Part shown: positions 15,734-23,086 of the stretch, in pieces | Position numbering within the stretch: the stretch's first letter is position 1 | How the letters are laid out: the number at the start of each line of letters is the position of its first letter | NCBI GenBank assembly: GCA_028279945.1 | Contig: JANQMT010000176.1 | Span: 1 to 23,086 of the forward strand | Length of the DNA stretch: 23,086 bases | Direction: 5' to 3' | DNA from: JAKSCF01 sp028279945 | GTDB taxonomy: Bacteria > Bacillota > Clostridia > Peptostreptococcales > JAAYPU01 | Made by a program: the position numbers and the translations under genes | The notes under the pieces: generated by a model | What the model saw: the letters and a program-made list of their open reading frames with translations, nothing else | The model's database searches: none | What the model was told of the DNA's origin: nothing

Positions 15734-15994
15734 GATATCCTTGTGAGCTTATACTTTTTGATTTTCTAAAAAAAACTTTTCAAATTTAAAACAAATTAAA
15801 TATATTGTATACATGATGCAAAACTATTGTAAAATACTGCTTTTATTATTAAGATAACTATGGTTTTATAGTCAAGATATGCCTATAAACAACTTGCTGT
15901 TAAAATAATACATAATATTTAAACAGTTGTTGTATGCTTTCAAATAATATACAGAAACTAAAACATGTAAAAATTATAAGGAGGAAAAGAAAGA

Positions 15995-18900
15995 ATGGCA
16001 AAACAGATGAAAACGATGGATGGAAATGCTGCTGCATCATATGCTTCTTATGCATTTACAGATGTAGCTGCAATTTATCCTATCACGCCATCTTCACCTA
16101 TGGCTGAAAATGTAGATGAATGGGCAGCATATGGGAAGAAAAATGTTTTTGGTCAAGAAGTTCAAGTTGCAGAGTTACAATCTGAGGGAGGAGCGGCAGG
16201 AGCTGTCCACGGTTCTTTAGCTGCAGGAGCTCTGACAACAACATTCACAGCATCTCAAGGACTACTTTTGATGATACCTAATATGTATAAGATAGCTGGT
16301 GAGTTACTACCGGGTGTATTCCACGTTAGTGCTCGTGCATTAGCATCTCATGCATTGTCAATTTTCGGAGATCATTCTGATGTCATGTCAACCAGACAAA
16401 CCGGATTTGCATTATTAGCATCTGGTTCTGTACAAGAAGTTATAGATTTGGGAGGAATAGCTCACTTAGCAGCTATTAAATCTAGAGTACCTTTTTTACA
16501 TTTCTTTGATGGATTTAGAACATCACATGAAGTTCAAAAAGTTGAATTAATTGATTATAAAGATTATGAAAATCTTTTAGATATGGATGCGGTTCAACGT
16601 TTTAGAGATAATGCTTTGAATCCTGAGCACCCAGTGACTAGAGGGACTGCTCAAAATCCTGATATATTTTTCCAAGCCAGAGAAGCTTCCAATAAATACT
16701 ATGATGAGGTACCCGAAATCGTGGTTAATTATATGGAAGAAATCAGCAAAGTAACAGGAAGAGACTATAAACCGTTTAATTATGTAGGGCATCCGGAAGC
16801 AGAAAATGTAATTGTTGCAATGGGTTCTGTTATAGAGACCGTAGAAGAAACAGTGAATTACTTAGTAGCAAAAGGCGAAAAAATCGGGCTGGTAAAAGTA
16901 CGCTTGTATAGACCTTTTGTACCTAAATATTTCTTAGATGTTCTTCCGGATACAGTAAAGAAAATCGCTGTGTTAGATAGAACAAAAGAGCCTGGCGCAA
17001 TAGGCGAACCTCTTTACCAAGATGTTAGAACCATGTTTTATGAGGTACCTGATGCACCTCAGATTGTAGGCGGTCGATATGGATTAGGGTCAAAAGATAC
17101 GACACCTACACAAATTCTAGCCGTATATGAGAATCTAAATCAAGATAAACCTAAGAATGATTTTACAATTGGAATCAACGATGATGTTACGCATACATCC
17201 CTTACAGCTTCACATCAAATTGTAACTGAACCTGAAGGGACCATCAGATGTAAATTCTGGGGACTTGGTTCAGATGGAACAGTAGGTGCAAATAAAAGTG
17301 CAATTAAAATCATTGGAGATAAAACGGATCTTTATGCTCAAGGATATTTCTCATATGATTCTAAAAAATCAGGCGGGGTTACAATATCTCACTTAAGATT
17401 TGGTAAATCACCTATTCAATCTACTTACTTAATTGACGAAGCAGACTTCATTGCTTGTCATAATCAATCTTATGTTTATCAGTATGATTTACTAAAAGGA
17501 TTGAAAAAAGGCGGTACATTTGTATTGAACTGCAAATGGGATGCAAAAGAGCTGGATGAAAATCTTCCGGATGCTTTGAAAAAATATATAGCTGAGAATG
17601 AAATTAAGTTCTATACCATCGATGCAACAAGTATTGCAGCAGAAATTGGATTAGGAAATAGAATCAATATGATTATGCAATCTGCTTTCTTCAAACTTGC
17701 AGATGTTATTTCTGTTGACGATGCGGTAAAATACCTTAAAGAAGCTATTGTGTCTTCATATGGTAAAAAAGGTGAGAAAATCGTTAATATGAATAATGAA
17801 GCGGTTGATAAAGGTATTAGTAACTTATCAATGGTTGATGTACCGGACAGTTGGGCCCAGTTAGATGTAAAAGCAGATGAAACACAAGATGTTCCGGAAT
17901 TTATTAAAGACGTCTTAATCCCAATGAATAAACAGCAAGGAGACGATTTACCGGTCAGTACATTTGTTGATTCAGCAGACGGAACTTTCCCTAATGGTAC
18001 ATCAGCATACGAAAAACGCGGTATAGCAGTTAATGTACCTGAATGGCAGCCGGATAATTGTATCCAATGTAACCAGTGTGCCTTTGTTTGTCCGCATGCA
18101 TGTATTAGACCGGTGTTAATCACTGATGAAGAATTAAAAAATGCTCCTGAAGGATTTGAAACACGTAAAGCCAGAGGTAAAGGTTTTGAAAACTATGATT
18201 ATAGAATACAAGTATCGCCGTTAGATTGTACAGGATGCGGAAACTGTGCTGATATTTGTCCTCCTAAACAGAAAGCTCTGATTATGAAGCCTATTGATGA
18301 GCAAATGTCAGAATCAGACAAATGGGATTTCGGTGTTAAAGTGCCGATTAGAGACCATATTGCAAACAAAAATTCTGTAAAAGGCAGCCAATTTGCATAT
18401 CCATATATTGAATTTTCCGGTGCATGTGCAGGTTGTGGAGAAACACCATATATTAAAGTTATTACACAGCTATACGGCGACCGAATGTTAATTGCAAATG
18501 CAACAGGCTGTTCCTCTATTTGGGGCGGTTCAGCACCTTCAACACCGTATACGACAGATGCAGAAGGTAGAGGACCGGCTTGGGCCAACTCTTTATTTGA
18601 AGATAATGCTGAATATGGATATGGAATGGTATTAGCATGTAACCATATGAAAGAAAAAATAACGGATGCTATGAACGAGCTATTGGATATGAATGTAAAC
18701 GATAGTTTAAAGGATTCATTGAAAGAATGGCTTGAAAATAATAATGATGGCGAAAAATCAAAAGAAGCCAGTAAAAAAGTATTGCAAGAAATAGAAAAAG
18801 CTGAACCATCAGATGAAGCAGCTAAAGCAGCTATAGACGAAATCGTTAAGAGAAAAGATTACCTTGTTAAAAAATCCGTTTGGGTTGTCGGTGGAGACGG

Positions 18901-19528
18901 ATGGGCATATGACATTGGTTATGGTGGATTAGACCATGTATTGGCTTCAGGTGAAAATATCAATGTTCTTGTATTTGATACGGAAATATACTCCAATACA
19001 GGCGGTCAAGCTTCAAAAGCAACACCTACTGCAGCAGTAGCTAAGTTTGCAGCTTCAGGTATGAAAACCAAGAAGAAAGATTTAGGCTTAATCTCCATGT
19101 CTTACGGATATGTTTATGTTGCTCAAGTAGGTATGGGAGCAGATAAAAATCAATTTATGAAGGCTATTATAGAAGCTGAAAAGTATGACGGACCTTCTCT
19201 CATTATTGCTTATGCACCTTGTATCAGCCACGGCCTTAGAAAAGGAATGGGTAAGGCTCAAGAAAATATAAAAGATGCAGTAGAAGCAGGTTATTGGCAT
19301 CTGTATAGATACAATCCTGAGCTAAAAGAAGAAGGAAAGAATCCGTTTATTTTAGATTCCAAAGAACCTAAAAAGAGTTTTAAAGACTTTATCATGGATC
19401 AAGTAAGATATACTTCATTACTGAATGAATTCCCAGATGTAGCTGAATCGCTTTTCGATAAAGCTGAAGAAGAAGCTAAGGATAAATATGAAACCTACAA
19501 AAAATTAGCTGAAGAAAAAGTAATGTAA
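15995..19528 (+). CDS. nifJ: Pyruvate:ferredoxin (flavodoxin) oxidoreductase
   Basis: This 1177-residue single-chain homodimeric enzyme converts pyruvate and CoA to acetyl-CoA and CO2, reducing ferredoxin; it is the main pyruvate-oxidising enzyme of clostridia. The length is typical. The N-terminal pyruvate-binding domain starts DGNAAASYASYAFTDVAAIYPITPSSPMAE. Two [4Fe-4S] clusters are carried by C689-x2-C692-x2-C695-x3-C699-P and C745-x2-C748-x2-C751-x3-C755-P. The cluster near thiamine diphosphate uses C811, C814, C839 and C1076. The thiamine diphosphate motif is GDGWAYDIGYGGLDH, with NTGGQ downstream. All expected ligands are present. The start has AAGGAGG about 10 bases upstream. It is monocistronic: a long regulated-looking leader precedes it and a strong terminator follows. 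Confidence 0.97.
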   Translation: MAKQMKTMDGNAAASYASYAFTDVAAIYPITPSSPMAENVDEWAAYGKKNVFGQEVQVAELQSEGGAAGAVHGSLAAGALTTTFTASQGLLLMIPNMYKIAGELLPGVFHVSARALASHALSIFGDHSDVMSTRQTGFALLASGSVQEVIDLGGIAHLAAIKSRVPFLHFFDGFRTSHEVQKVELIDYKDYENLLDMDAVQRFRDNALNPEHPVTRGTAQNPDIFFQAREASNKYYDEVPEIVVNYMEEISKVTGRDYKPFNYVGHPEAENVIVAMGSVIETVEETVNYLVAKGEKIGLVKVRLYRPFVPKYFLDVLPDTVKKIAVLDRTKEPGAIGEPLYQDVRTMFYEVPDAPQIVGGRYGLGSKDTTPTQILAVYENLNQDKPKNDFTIGINDDVTHTSLTASHQIVTEPEGTIRCKFWGLGSDGTVGANKSAIKIIGDKTDLYAQGYFSYDSKKSGGVTISHLRFGKSPIQSTYLIDEADFIACHNQSYVYQYDLLKGLKKGGTFVLNCKWDAKELDENLPDALKKYIAENEIKFYTIDATSIAAEIGLGNRINMIMQSAFFKLADVISVDDAVKYLKEAIVSSYGKKGEKIVNMNNEAVDKGISNLSMVDVPDSWAQLDVKADETQDVPEFIKDVLIPMNKQQGDDLPVSTFVDSADGTFPNGTSAYEKRGIAVNVPEWQPDNCIQCNQCAFVCPHACIRPVLITDEELKNAPEGFETRKARGKGFENYDYRIQVSPLDCTGCGNCADICPPKQKALIMKPIDEQMSESDKWDFGVKVPIRDHIANKNSVKGSQFAYPYIEFSGACAGCGETPYIKVITQLYGDRMLIANATGCSSIWGGSAPSTPYTTDAEGRGPAWANSLFEDNAEYGYGMVLACNHMKEKITDAMNELLDMNVNDSLKDSLKEWLENNNDGEKSKEASKKVLQEIEKAEPSDEAAKAAIDEIVKRKDYLVKKSVWVVGGDGWAYDIGYGGLDHVLASGENINVLVFDTEIYSNTGGQASKATPTAAVAKFAASGMKTKKKDLGLISMSYGYVYVAQVGMGADKNQFMKAIIEAEKYDGPSLIIAYAPCISHGLRKGMGKAQENIKDAVEAGYWHLYRYNPELKEEGKNPFILDSKEPKKSFKDFIMDQVRYTSLLNEFPDVAESLFDKAEEEAKDKYETYKKLAEEKVM

Positions 19529-19543
19529 TATCCATAAAAAACA

Positions 19544-19571
19544 AAAAACCAGGTCGAAAGACCTGGTTTTT
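19544..19571. terminator. Shared bidirectional terminator of nifJ and orr
   Basis: A perfect 12-bp stem pairs AAAAACCAGGTC (19544-19555) with GACCTGGTTTTT (19560-19571) around a GAAA tetraloop. It lies 15 bases after the nifJ stop and immediately after the convergent racemase stop, and has A/T tracts on both sides, so it serves both genes. Confidence 0.92.
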
Positions 19572-19573
19572 AG

Positions 19574-20632
19574 TTAACCTTTTATATACCGTTTATCTAT
19601 ATATTCTGAAGTCATTGCTCTTAATACGCCTTGATATTTTACTTTAAAGGACAAGATATCACCGACTTGATAAATACTGTCTAAAGGTAAATGTAAAAGT
19701 AAATGGTCGCTGCTATCCCCCAAGATTTGAATATTTTCATCCAGTGGTGTTAAGGATTCACAATAGATATCTTGCCTTCCTACGGCGCATATAGCCCGTT
19801 TTATAACACCTTTATCTTCAAAGGTAGGAATATGCCCAAATGCGTTAAAAGTAATGGCACCTATTGGAACTGACGGCTTATTTCTTACCTCAATAATTTC
19901 AGCTTTTAAAATGGCAGCATCGTCAAAAGTTTCGGGAATATTTTTTAAGTATGCTGCTTCTCTCCCAAAATAGATAGCTTCTCCTAATCTCAGATGATTA
20001 ATACCATTAGGCATTTCATTTTTTTGTACCAAGTGAATACTACTTGAATTTCCGCCGGAAATGACGTTGAGTTTAATATCAAACCTATGTTCAAGCTGAC
20101 TTTGTAATTGAACCAATTGATTCAAATTATCATGGCTGGGAATAACACCGCCAAAGCAGGTGAGATTTGTACCTAACCCTTCTAAAATAATATTCTGGCA
20201 TTGGATGACTTCAGATACAACATTAAAAATTTCCGGTTCATTAAAAATACCCTCTCGCAAATCCCCTAAATCAACCATAAGGATAATTTTGTGGTGTTTA
20301 TTATATTGTTTAGCGCTCTCATTTAACTTTTTAATCGTACTTAATTCAGAGTTCAAAGAGATATCGGCATATTGAACGACAAGGTCTGTTTCACTATGAG
20401 AAGGCAAACGTAATAGTATTTTTTCTGCATCAATAGATTGTACTTTAATTAAATTTTGAATTCTGGAATCAGCAAGATAATCAATACCTCCATCTACAAG
20501 TGTTTGTGCGATAATAGGGTTGCCGCAGAATACCTTGATGACTCCTGCTATTTTAATATCTTTGCATAGATTTTTCATAACGTTTAAATTATGAGTAATT
20601 TTACTAAGGTTTATTTCTAAATTAGGATACAT
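19574..20632 (-). CDS. orr: Ornithine racemase-like PLP enzyme (alanine racemase family)
   Basis: This 352-residue PLP-dependent racemase of the alanine-racemase N-terminal-domain type has the length of clostridial ornithine racemase (Orr). The PLP lysine is K33 in AGVIKVFCGN. Other family signatures visible are MVDLGDLREGIF, ISGGNSSSIH and HLRLGEAIYFGREA. Orr makes D-ornithine, which feeds ornithine aminomutase in amino-acid fermentation. It follows nhaC on the same strand with a 110-base gap containing a hairpin. The start at 20632 has GGGAGG 6 bases upstream. The specificity cannot be proved from sequence: other amino-acid racemases (YhfX-like) share the fold, but the nhaC neighbour and overall similarity favour Orr. 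The rest of an ornithine cluster (ord, ort, oraSE) is not in this window. Confidence 0.82.
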   Translation of the reverse strand: MYPNLEINLSKITHNLNVMKNLCKDIKIAGVIKVFCGNPIIAQTLVDGGIDYLADSRIQNLIKVQSIDAEKILLRLPSHSETDLVVQYADISLNSELSTIKKLNESAKQYNKHHKIILMVDLGDLREGIFNEPEIFNVVSEVIQCQNIILEGLGTNLTCFGGVIPSHDNLNQLVQLQSQLEHRFDIKLNVISGGNSSSIHLVQKNEMPNGINHLRLGEAIYFGREAAYLKNIPETFDDAAILKAEIIEVRNKPSVPIGAITFNAFGHIPTFEDKGVIKRAICAVGRQDIYCESLTPLDENIQILGDSSDHLLLHLPLDSIYQVGDILSFKVKYQGVLRAMTSEYIDKRYIKG

Positions 20633-20680
20633 TTTTGCCTCCCATTTCTGAGTTGAATGACATGCATGCTGGAAAATATC

Positions 20681-20707
20681 AGTGGCTTACCTAAACAGTA
20701 AGCCACT
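20681..20707 (-). terminator. Hairpin between nhaC and orr
   Basis: A perfect 10-bp stem pairs AGTGGCTTAC (20681-20690) with GTAAGCCACT (20698-20707) around a 7-base loop. On the minus strand it is followed by GATATTTTCC, a weak T run. It lies between the nhaC stop and the orr start and may partially terminate, or protect the upstream message, setting the nhaC:orr ratio. Confidence 0.55.
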
Positions 20708-20742
20708 ATTGTATTTAACTATTAGAATGCAATGACTGTTGA

Positions 20743-22182
20743 TTAGACTATAGCTTCTTTCTTTTCTGCTTCTCTTTGCTTTAATACTTCTTGATATTCT
20801 TCTTCCGACATCTTTTCCATAGTTATTCCAGTGAATCCATAGAATATTGAAATAAGTGGATTAATAAGATTCAGAAAAGCGTATGGTGCATAGGCAAACG
20901 GATGTATAGCCAATACGGTATGCATGTACGTACCGCAAGTATTCCATGGAACCAATGCAGAAGTTAATGTTCCGGAATCTTCTAAGACACGAGATAAGTT
21001 TTTAGGCTTTAACCGACGATCTTCATAAACTTCTTTGTACATACGTCCCGGTAATACTAAAGCCAGATATTGGTCACTGGCAACGATATTACAGAAAATA
21101 CATGTAATAACAGTAGTTAAGACCAAAGAACCAGTATTTACAGCCATTCTTAGAAGTTTCTCAGCAATTCTTCTCAGCATACCGGACGAGTCCATAACAC
21201 CGCCAAGCGTCATAGCGCATAGAATCAAGCCCACCGTATAATACATGCCTGCAAAGCCGCCGCGCTCAAGCAAACTGTTTAGGAAATCCATTTCCAATGC
21301 GGGCTTGTAGCCTTCATAAGTGACACAAAACAAGTCCACCATAGTTGCAGCAGGTTGGAATATTAATGCGAATATGCCACCTAGAATTACACCTGCAAAT
21401 AATCCCGGAATAGCGGGAACTCTAAGAATTACGATTAAAATAACCAAAAGAGGCGGTATTAATAAAATTGGAGAAATGTTAAATGCGCCTGAAAGACCAT
21501 CGAGCATTTGTTGAATATTGTTATAATCTAAATCTTTACCGGCATAATTAGCGCCAATTATTCCGTATAAAATAAGGGCAATAATTAATGACGGGCCGGT
21601 AGTATAAATCATGTGGCGAATATGGTCAAATAAATTCGCTCCGGCCATAGCAGGTGCAAGGTTAGTTGTATCGGATAAAGGAGACATTTTATCTCCGAAA
21701 TAAGCCCCTGATATAATAGCACCGGCAACGATAGGAAGATGAATGCCAAGACCTTGGCCTACACCTAATAATGCGATACCTACTGTAGCAGCAGTTGTCC
21801 AAGAGCTTCCTGTGGCTAAAGAAACAACGCAGCAAATCAAGCAAGTTGCTACTAAGAATATTCCTGGGCTGAGTATCTTAAGTCCATAATAAATCATGGT
21901 TGGAACAATTCCTGCTAAAATCCAAGTTCCTACCAACATACCGATAATAAATAAAATAATAATAGCTTGCATAGATCGGTTAATCGATGTAAGAATACCT
22001 TTTTCTAAATATTGCCAAGAGTAACCATTAGCTACTGCAATAATAGCGGCTACAACAGCAGACAATGCTAATGGAATGTGCACCCAACCATCAACTACCC
22101 TAATAGTGTAAAATAATGTTCCGATGAGGAATGCGAGCAAAAGCAGTATTTGCCAGATAGGAATATTTTTTTGATTTTCCAT
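20743..22182 (-). CDS. nhaC: NhaC-family Na+/H+ antiporter
   Basis: This 479-residue polytopic membrane protein has about 11-12 hydrophobic segments spread along the chain. Family signatures include GSSWTTAATVGIALLGVG (about 134-151), GAIISGAYFGDKMSPLSDTTNLAPA and SALVPWNTCGTYM near the end. The acidic residue in GAYFGDKMSPLSDTTN is in the conserved ion-binding region. It exchanges sodium (or another cation) for protons across the cytoplasmic membrane. The start at 22182 has AGGAGG 7 bases upstream. It is the first gene of a minus-strand pair with the racemase, which suggests a link to amino-acid fermentation, either ion homeostasis or amino-acid/amine exchange. Some NhaC relatives carry organic ions, so the substrate remains an inference. 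Confidence 0.92.
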   Translation of the reverse strand: MENQKNIPIWQILLLLAFLIGTLFYTIRVVDGWVHIPLALSAVVAAIIAVANGYSWQYLEKGILTSINRSMQAIIILFIIGMLVGTWILAGIVPTMIYYGLKILSPGIFLVATCLICCVVSLATGSSWTTAATVGIALLGVGQGLGIHLPIVAGAIISGAYFGDKMSPLSDTTNLAPAMAGANLFDHIRHMIYTTGPSLIIALILYGIIGANYAGKDLDYNNIQQMLDGLSGAFNISPILLIPPLLVILIVILRVPAIPGLFAGVILGGIFALIFQPAATMVDLFCVTYEGYKPALEMDFLNSLLERGGFAGMYYTVGLILCAMTLGGVMDSSGMLRRIAEKLLRMAVNTGSLVLTTVITCIFCNIVASDQYLALVLPGRMYKEVYEDRRLKPKNLSRVLEDSGTLTSALVPWNTCGTYMHTVLAIHPFAYAPYAFLNLINPLISIFYGFTGITMEKMSEEEYQEVLKQREAEKKEAIV

Positions 22183-22226
22183 TTTAACCTCCTACTAAAA
22201 AATATTTATAACTGATAGAAACAATA

Positions 22227-22254
22227 AGAATAAATCATATTGTTTTCTAATCAA
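22227..22254 (-). promoter_or_regulatory. Candidate nhaC promoter
   Basis: On the minus strand TTGATT (22254-22249) and TATTCT (22232-22227) are 16 bases apart, about 45 bases before the nhaC start. The -35 match is good and the -10 match moderate. Confidence 0.4.
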
Positions 22255-22268
22255 TTCATTGAAAATTA

Positions 22269-22300
22269 CTTTTGAATTATTTTATGTTATAATTCAAAAG
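22269..22300. promoter_or_regulatory. 12-bp perfect inverted repeat upstream of nhaC
   Basis: CTTTTGAATTAT (22269-22280) and ATAATTCAAAAG (22289-22300) are exact inverted copies with an 8-base spacer, about 87 bases before the nhaC start and upstream of its candidate -35 box. The size and symmetry fit a dimeric regulator site; neither side has a gene for it to terminate. Confidence 0.5.
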
Positions 22301-22529
22301 GGTTCAATACTTATTTTTACAGAAGAATATTGGATAAGAAAAAATAGTGTTTAGAAATTATATTGAATACTTGAGATATTTTGTGGATAGATATTGTAAA
22401 GTGCAATATCAATGCCAAATAAATTATAGATATAAAATCTTAGGTTTTCAATAATATTGAAAATGAAAAGGATTATATATCGAACCAATAATGAATGAAA
22501 CTAAAAATCTAACTAACAGATTTTGAATC

Positions 22530-22605
22530 GGTACAATAGGTTTGTCCACTATATATAGTGGATTGAATACCTTCCAAACCCCTAAACCTATTTTTAAAGC
22601 GTACC
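22530..22605. repeat. Nested palindromic element
   Basis: Outer GGTAC (22530-22534) matches GTACC (22601-22605). AATAGGTTT (22535-22543) pairs with AAACCTATT (22584-22592). Inside is the 18-base perfect palindrome TCCACTATATATAGTGGA (22545-22562). The arrangement resembles a very small MITE-like or cruciform-forming intergenic element. Confidence 0.45.
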
Positions 22606-22896
22606 TATGTACTATTATATCGTTTATGAGTAAATAATGAAACCATTTTTATATACAATCATTCCCATATTTTACTCCTATTAGAATAGAAGGCTTGTTC
22701 AATAGAAAATAGTTTGATTATTTTGGGGATAGATATAAATATTGACTATATATATGGAAGGAAAATTGTTTGGCTGCTATTTTATGAAGCTATGGTTACC
22801 ATATTGTATAATTTAGTTAAACCAAGGCATTTCAATGTTTTTCAGAAAAGTAGTATTTTAATGAATAATTTTATGAGAAAAAACAAAAAATTTGTA

Positions 22897-22925
22897 TTGA
22901 CATACGCTTATTCTTTTGTTAAGAT
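22897..22925 (+). promoter_or_regulatory. rRNA-type promoter P1
   Basis: TTGACA (22897-22902), a 17-base spacer and TAAGAT (22920-22925). The -35 box is perfect. It lies 109 bases upstream of a second strong promoter in the same direction, the tandem arrangement common for Firmicute rRNA operons. Confidence 0.7.
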
Positions 22926-23005
22926 ACTTTTTGTGTCTATCAGAAATGTCAACACATTGGAAATAAGCAGATGTAGAAATAAATAAAAAAAGTTAAAAAA
23001 AAGTG

Positions 23006-23034
23006 TTGACAAGGATGAATAGGCATGATATATT
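23006..23034 (+). promoter_or_regulatory. rRNA-type promoter P2
   Basis: TTGACA (23006-23011), a 17-base spacer and TATATT (23029-23034), preceded by a run of A-rich tracts (about 22981-23002) that resembles an UP element. It is followed directly by a GC-rich leader. This is the strongest promoter in the window. Confidence 0.85.
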
Positions 23035-23040
23035 ATTAGA

Positions 23041-23086
23041 TGTCGCCGCTTACAGGGCTGGCGGCAAGAACCTTGAAAACTACACA
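23041..23086 (+). other. Leader of an rRNA operon (16S gene expected just beyond the edge)
   Basis: After P2 the transcript has a GC-rich hairpin (GCCGC at 23045-23049 with GCGGC at 23061-23065). It then reads CCTTGAAAACTACACA (23071-23086), a form seen immediately upstream of 16S rRNA genes in many Clostridia. No 16S sequence itself is inside the window, so this is an inference from the leader and promoters. Confidence 0.75.

Larger units (their letters stand above)
15584..15994. other. Leader/promoter region of nifJ
   Basis: These 411 bases have no gene. They contain repeated TGTATAC motifs (15632-15650 and 15806-15818) and an imperfect hairpin (15695-15733). The rest is AT-rich, up to the strong ribosome binding site AAGGAGG just before 15995. 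No clear terminator for bofA was seen. Confidence 0.6.
22183..23086. other. Gene-free region upstream of nhaC and of the expected rrn operon
   Basis: These 904 bases contain a candidate nhaC promoter and inverted repeat (22227-22300), a palindromic 76-base element (22530-22605), and tandem rRNA-type promoters (22897-22925 and 23006-23034). A 90-codon frame at 22714-22986 opens with TTG, has no ribosome binding site and overlaps the first rRNA-type promoter, so it is not called as a gene. Confidence 0.6.

Noticed and set aside
17611..18123. 170-codon minus-strand frame inside nifJ
   Set aside because: It is antisense to the highly conserved cluster-binding part of nifJ and has no start signals.
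22714..22986. 90-codon plus-strand frame upstream of the rRNA-type promoters
   Set aside because: It opens with TTG, lacks a ribosome binding site and any recognisable domain, and is crossed by a consensus promoter at 22897-22925.

Overview
The window looks like chromosomal DNA from a low-GC, endospore-forming, amino-acid-fermenting anaerobe of the class Clostridia. The clues are AT-rich sequence with strong AGGAGG-type ribosome binding sites, a BofA sporulation protein next to a YaaL (DUF2508) protein, a single-chain pyruvate:ferredoxin oxidoreductase, and an ornithine-racemase-like gene beside an NhaC antiporter. Genus cannot be told from the sequence alone.

Bases 1 to about 8.1 kb are accessory DNA: one side of a Tn7-like transposon. 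It carries tnsB, tnsC and a long TnsD/TniQ-type target selector as one tight operon (ATGA overlap, then a 5-base gap, then a terminator). tnsB has lost its N-terminal DNA-binding part. Its reading frame runs out of sequence that looks like the end of an IS21-family element, although the D-D-E catalytic triad is intact. Behind the transposition genes are two unrecognised, very AT-rich genes. One (412 aa) ends in a HEPN-like R-x4-H motif. The other (284 aa) is bracketed by about 50-bp imperfect direct repeats. A gene-free, repeat- and hairpin-rich stretch follows (7.7-8.6 kb), and the far end of the transposon probably lies there.

Bases 8.6-12.4 kb (minus strand) hold a MacAB/YknXYZ-type export operon in the order ATPase, membrane-fusion adaptor, permease. 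The adaptor is unusually long and seems to contain two lipoyl modules. The permease has a Met/Glu- and Gly/Ser/Asp-rich insertion in its extracytoplasmic domain.

Bases 13.0-15.6 kb carry yaaL and bofA, a pair kept together in many endospore formers. Here they are separated by a membrane-anchored protein with a diverged NERD-like domain. From 16.0 to 19.5 kb is nifJ (pyruvate:ferredoxin oxidoreductase), preceded by a leader with repeated TGTATAC motifs. A shared bidirectional terminator separates it from the convergent orr-like racemase gene and its upstream neighbour nhaC. The last 200 bases hold two tandem consensus promoters and a leader typical of ribosomal RNA operons, so an rrn operon very probably begins just beyond the right edge.

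Functionally the right half is core metabolism (pyruvate oxidation, probable ornithine fermentation with sodium/proton balance) and sporulation. The left half is a probably immobilised mobile element with uncharacterised cargo. No tRNA, rRNA body or CRISPR array was seen inside the window.
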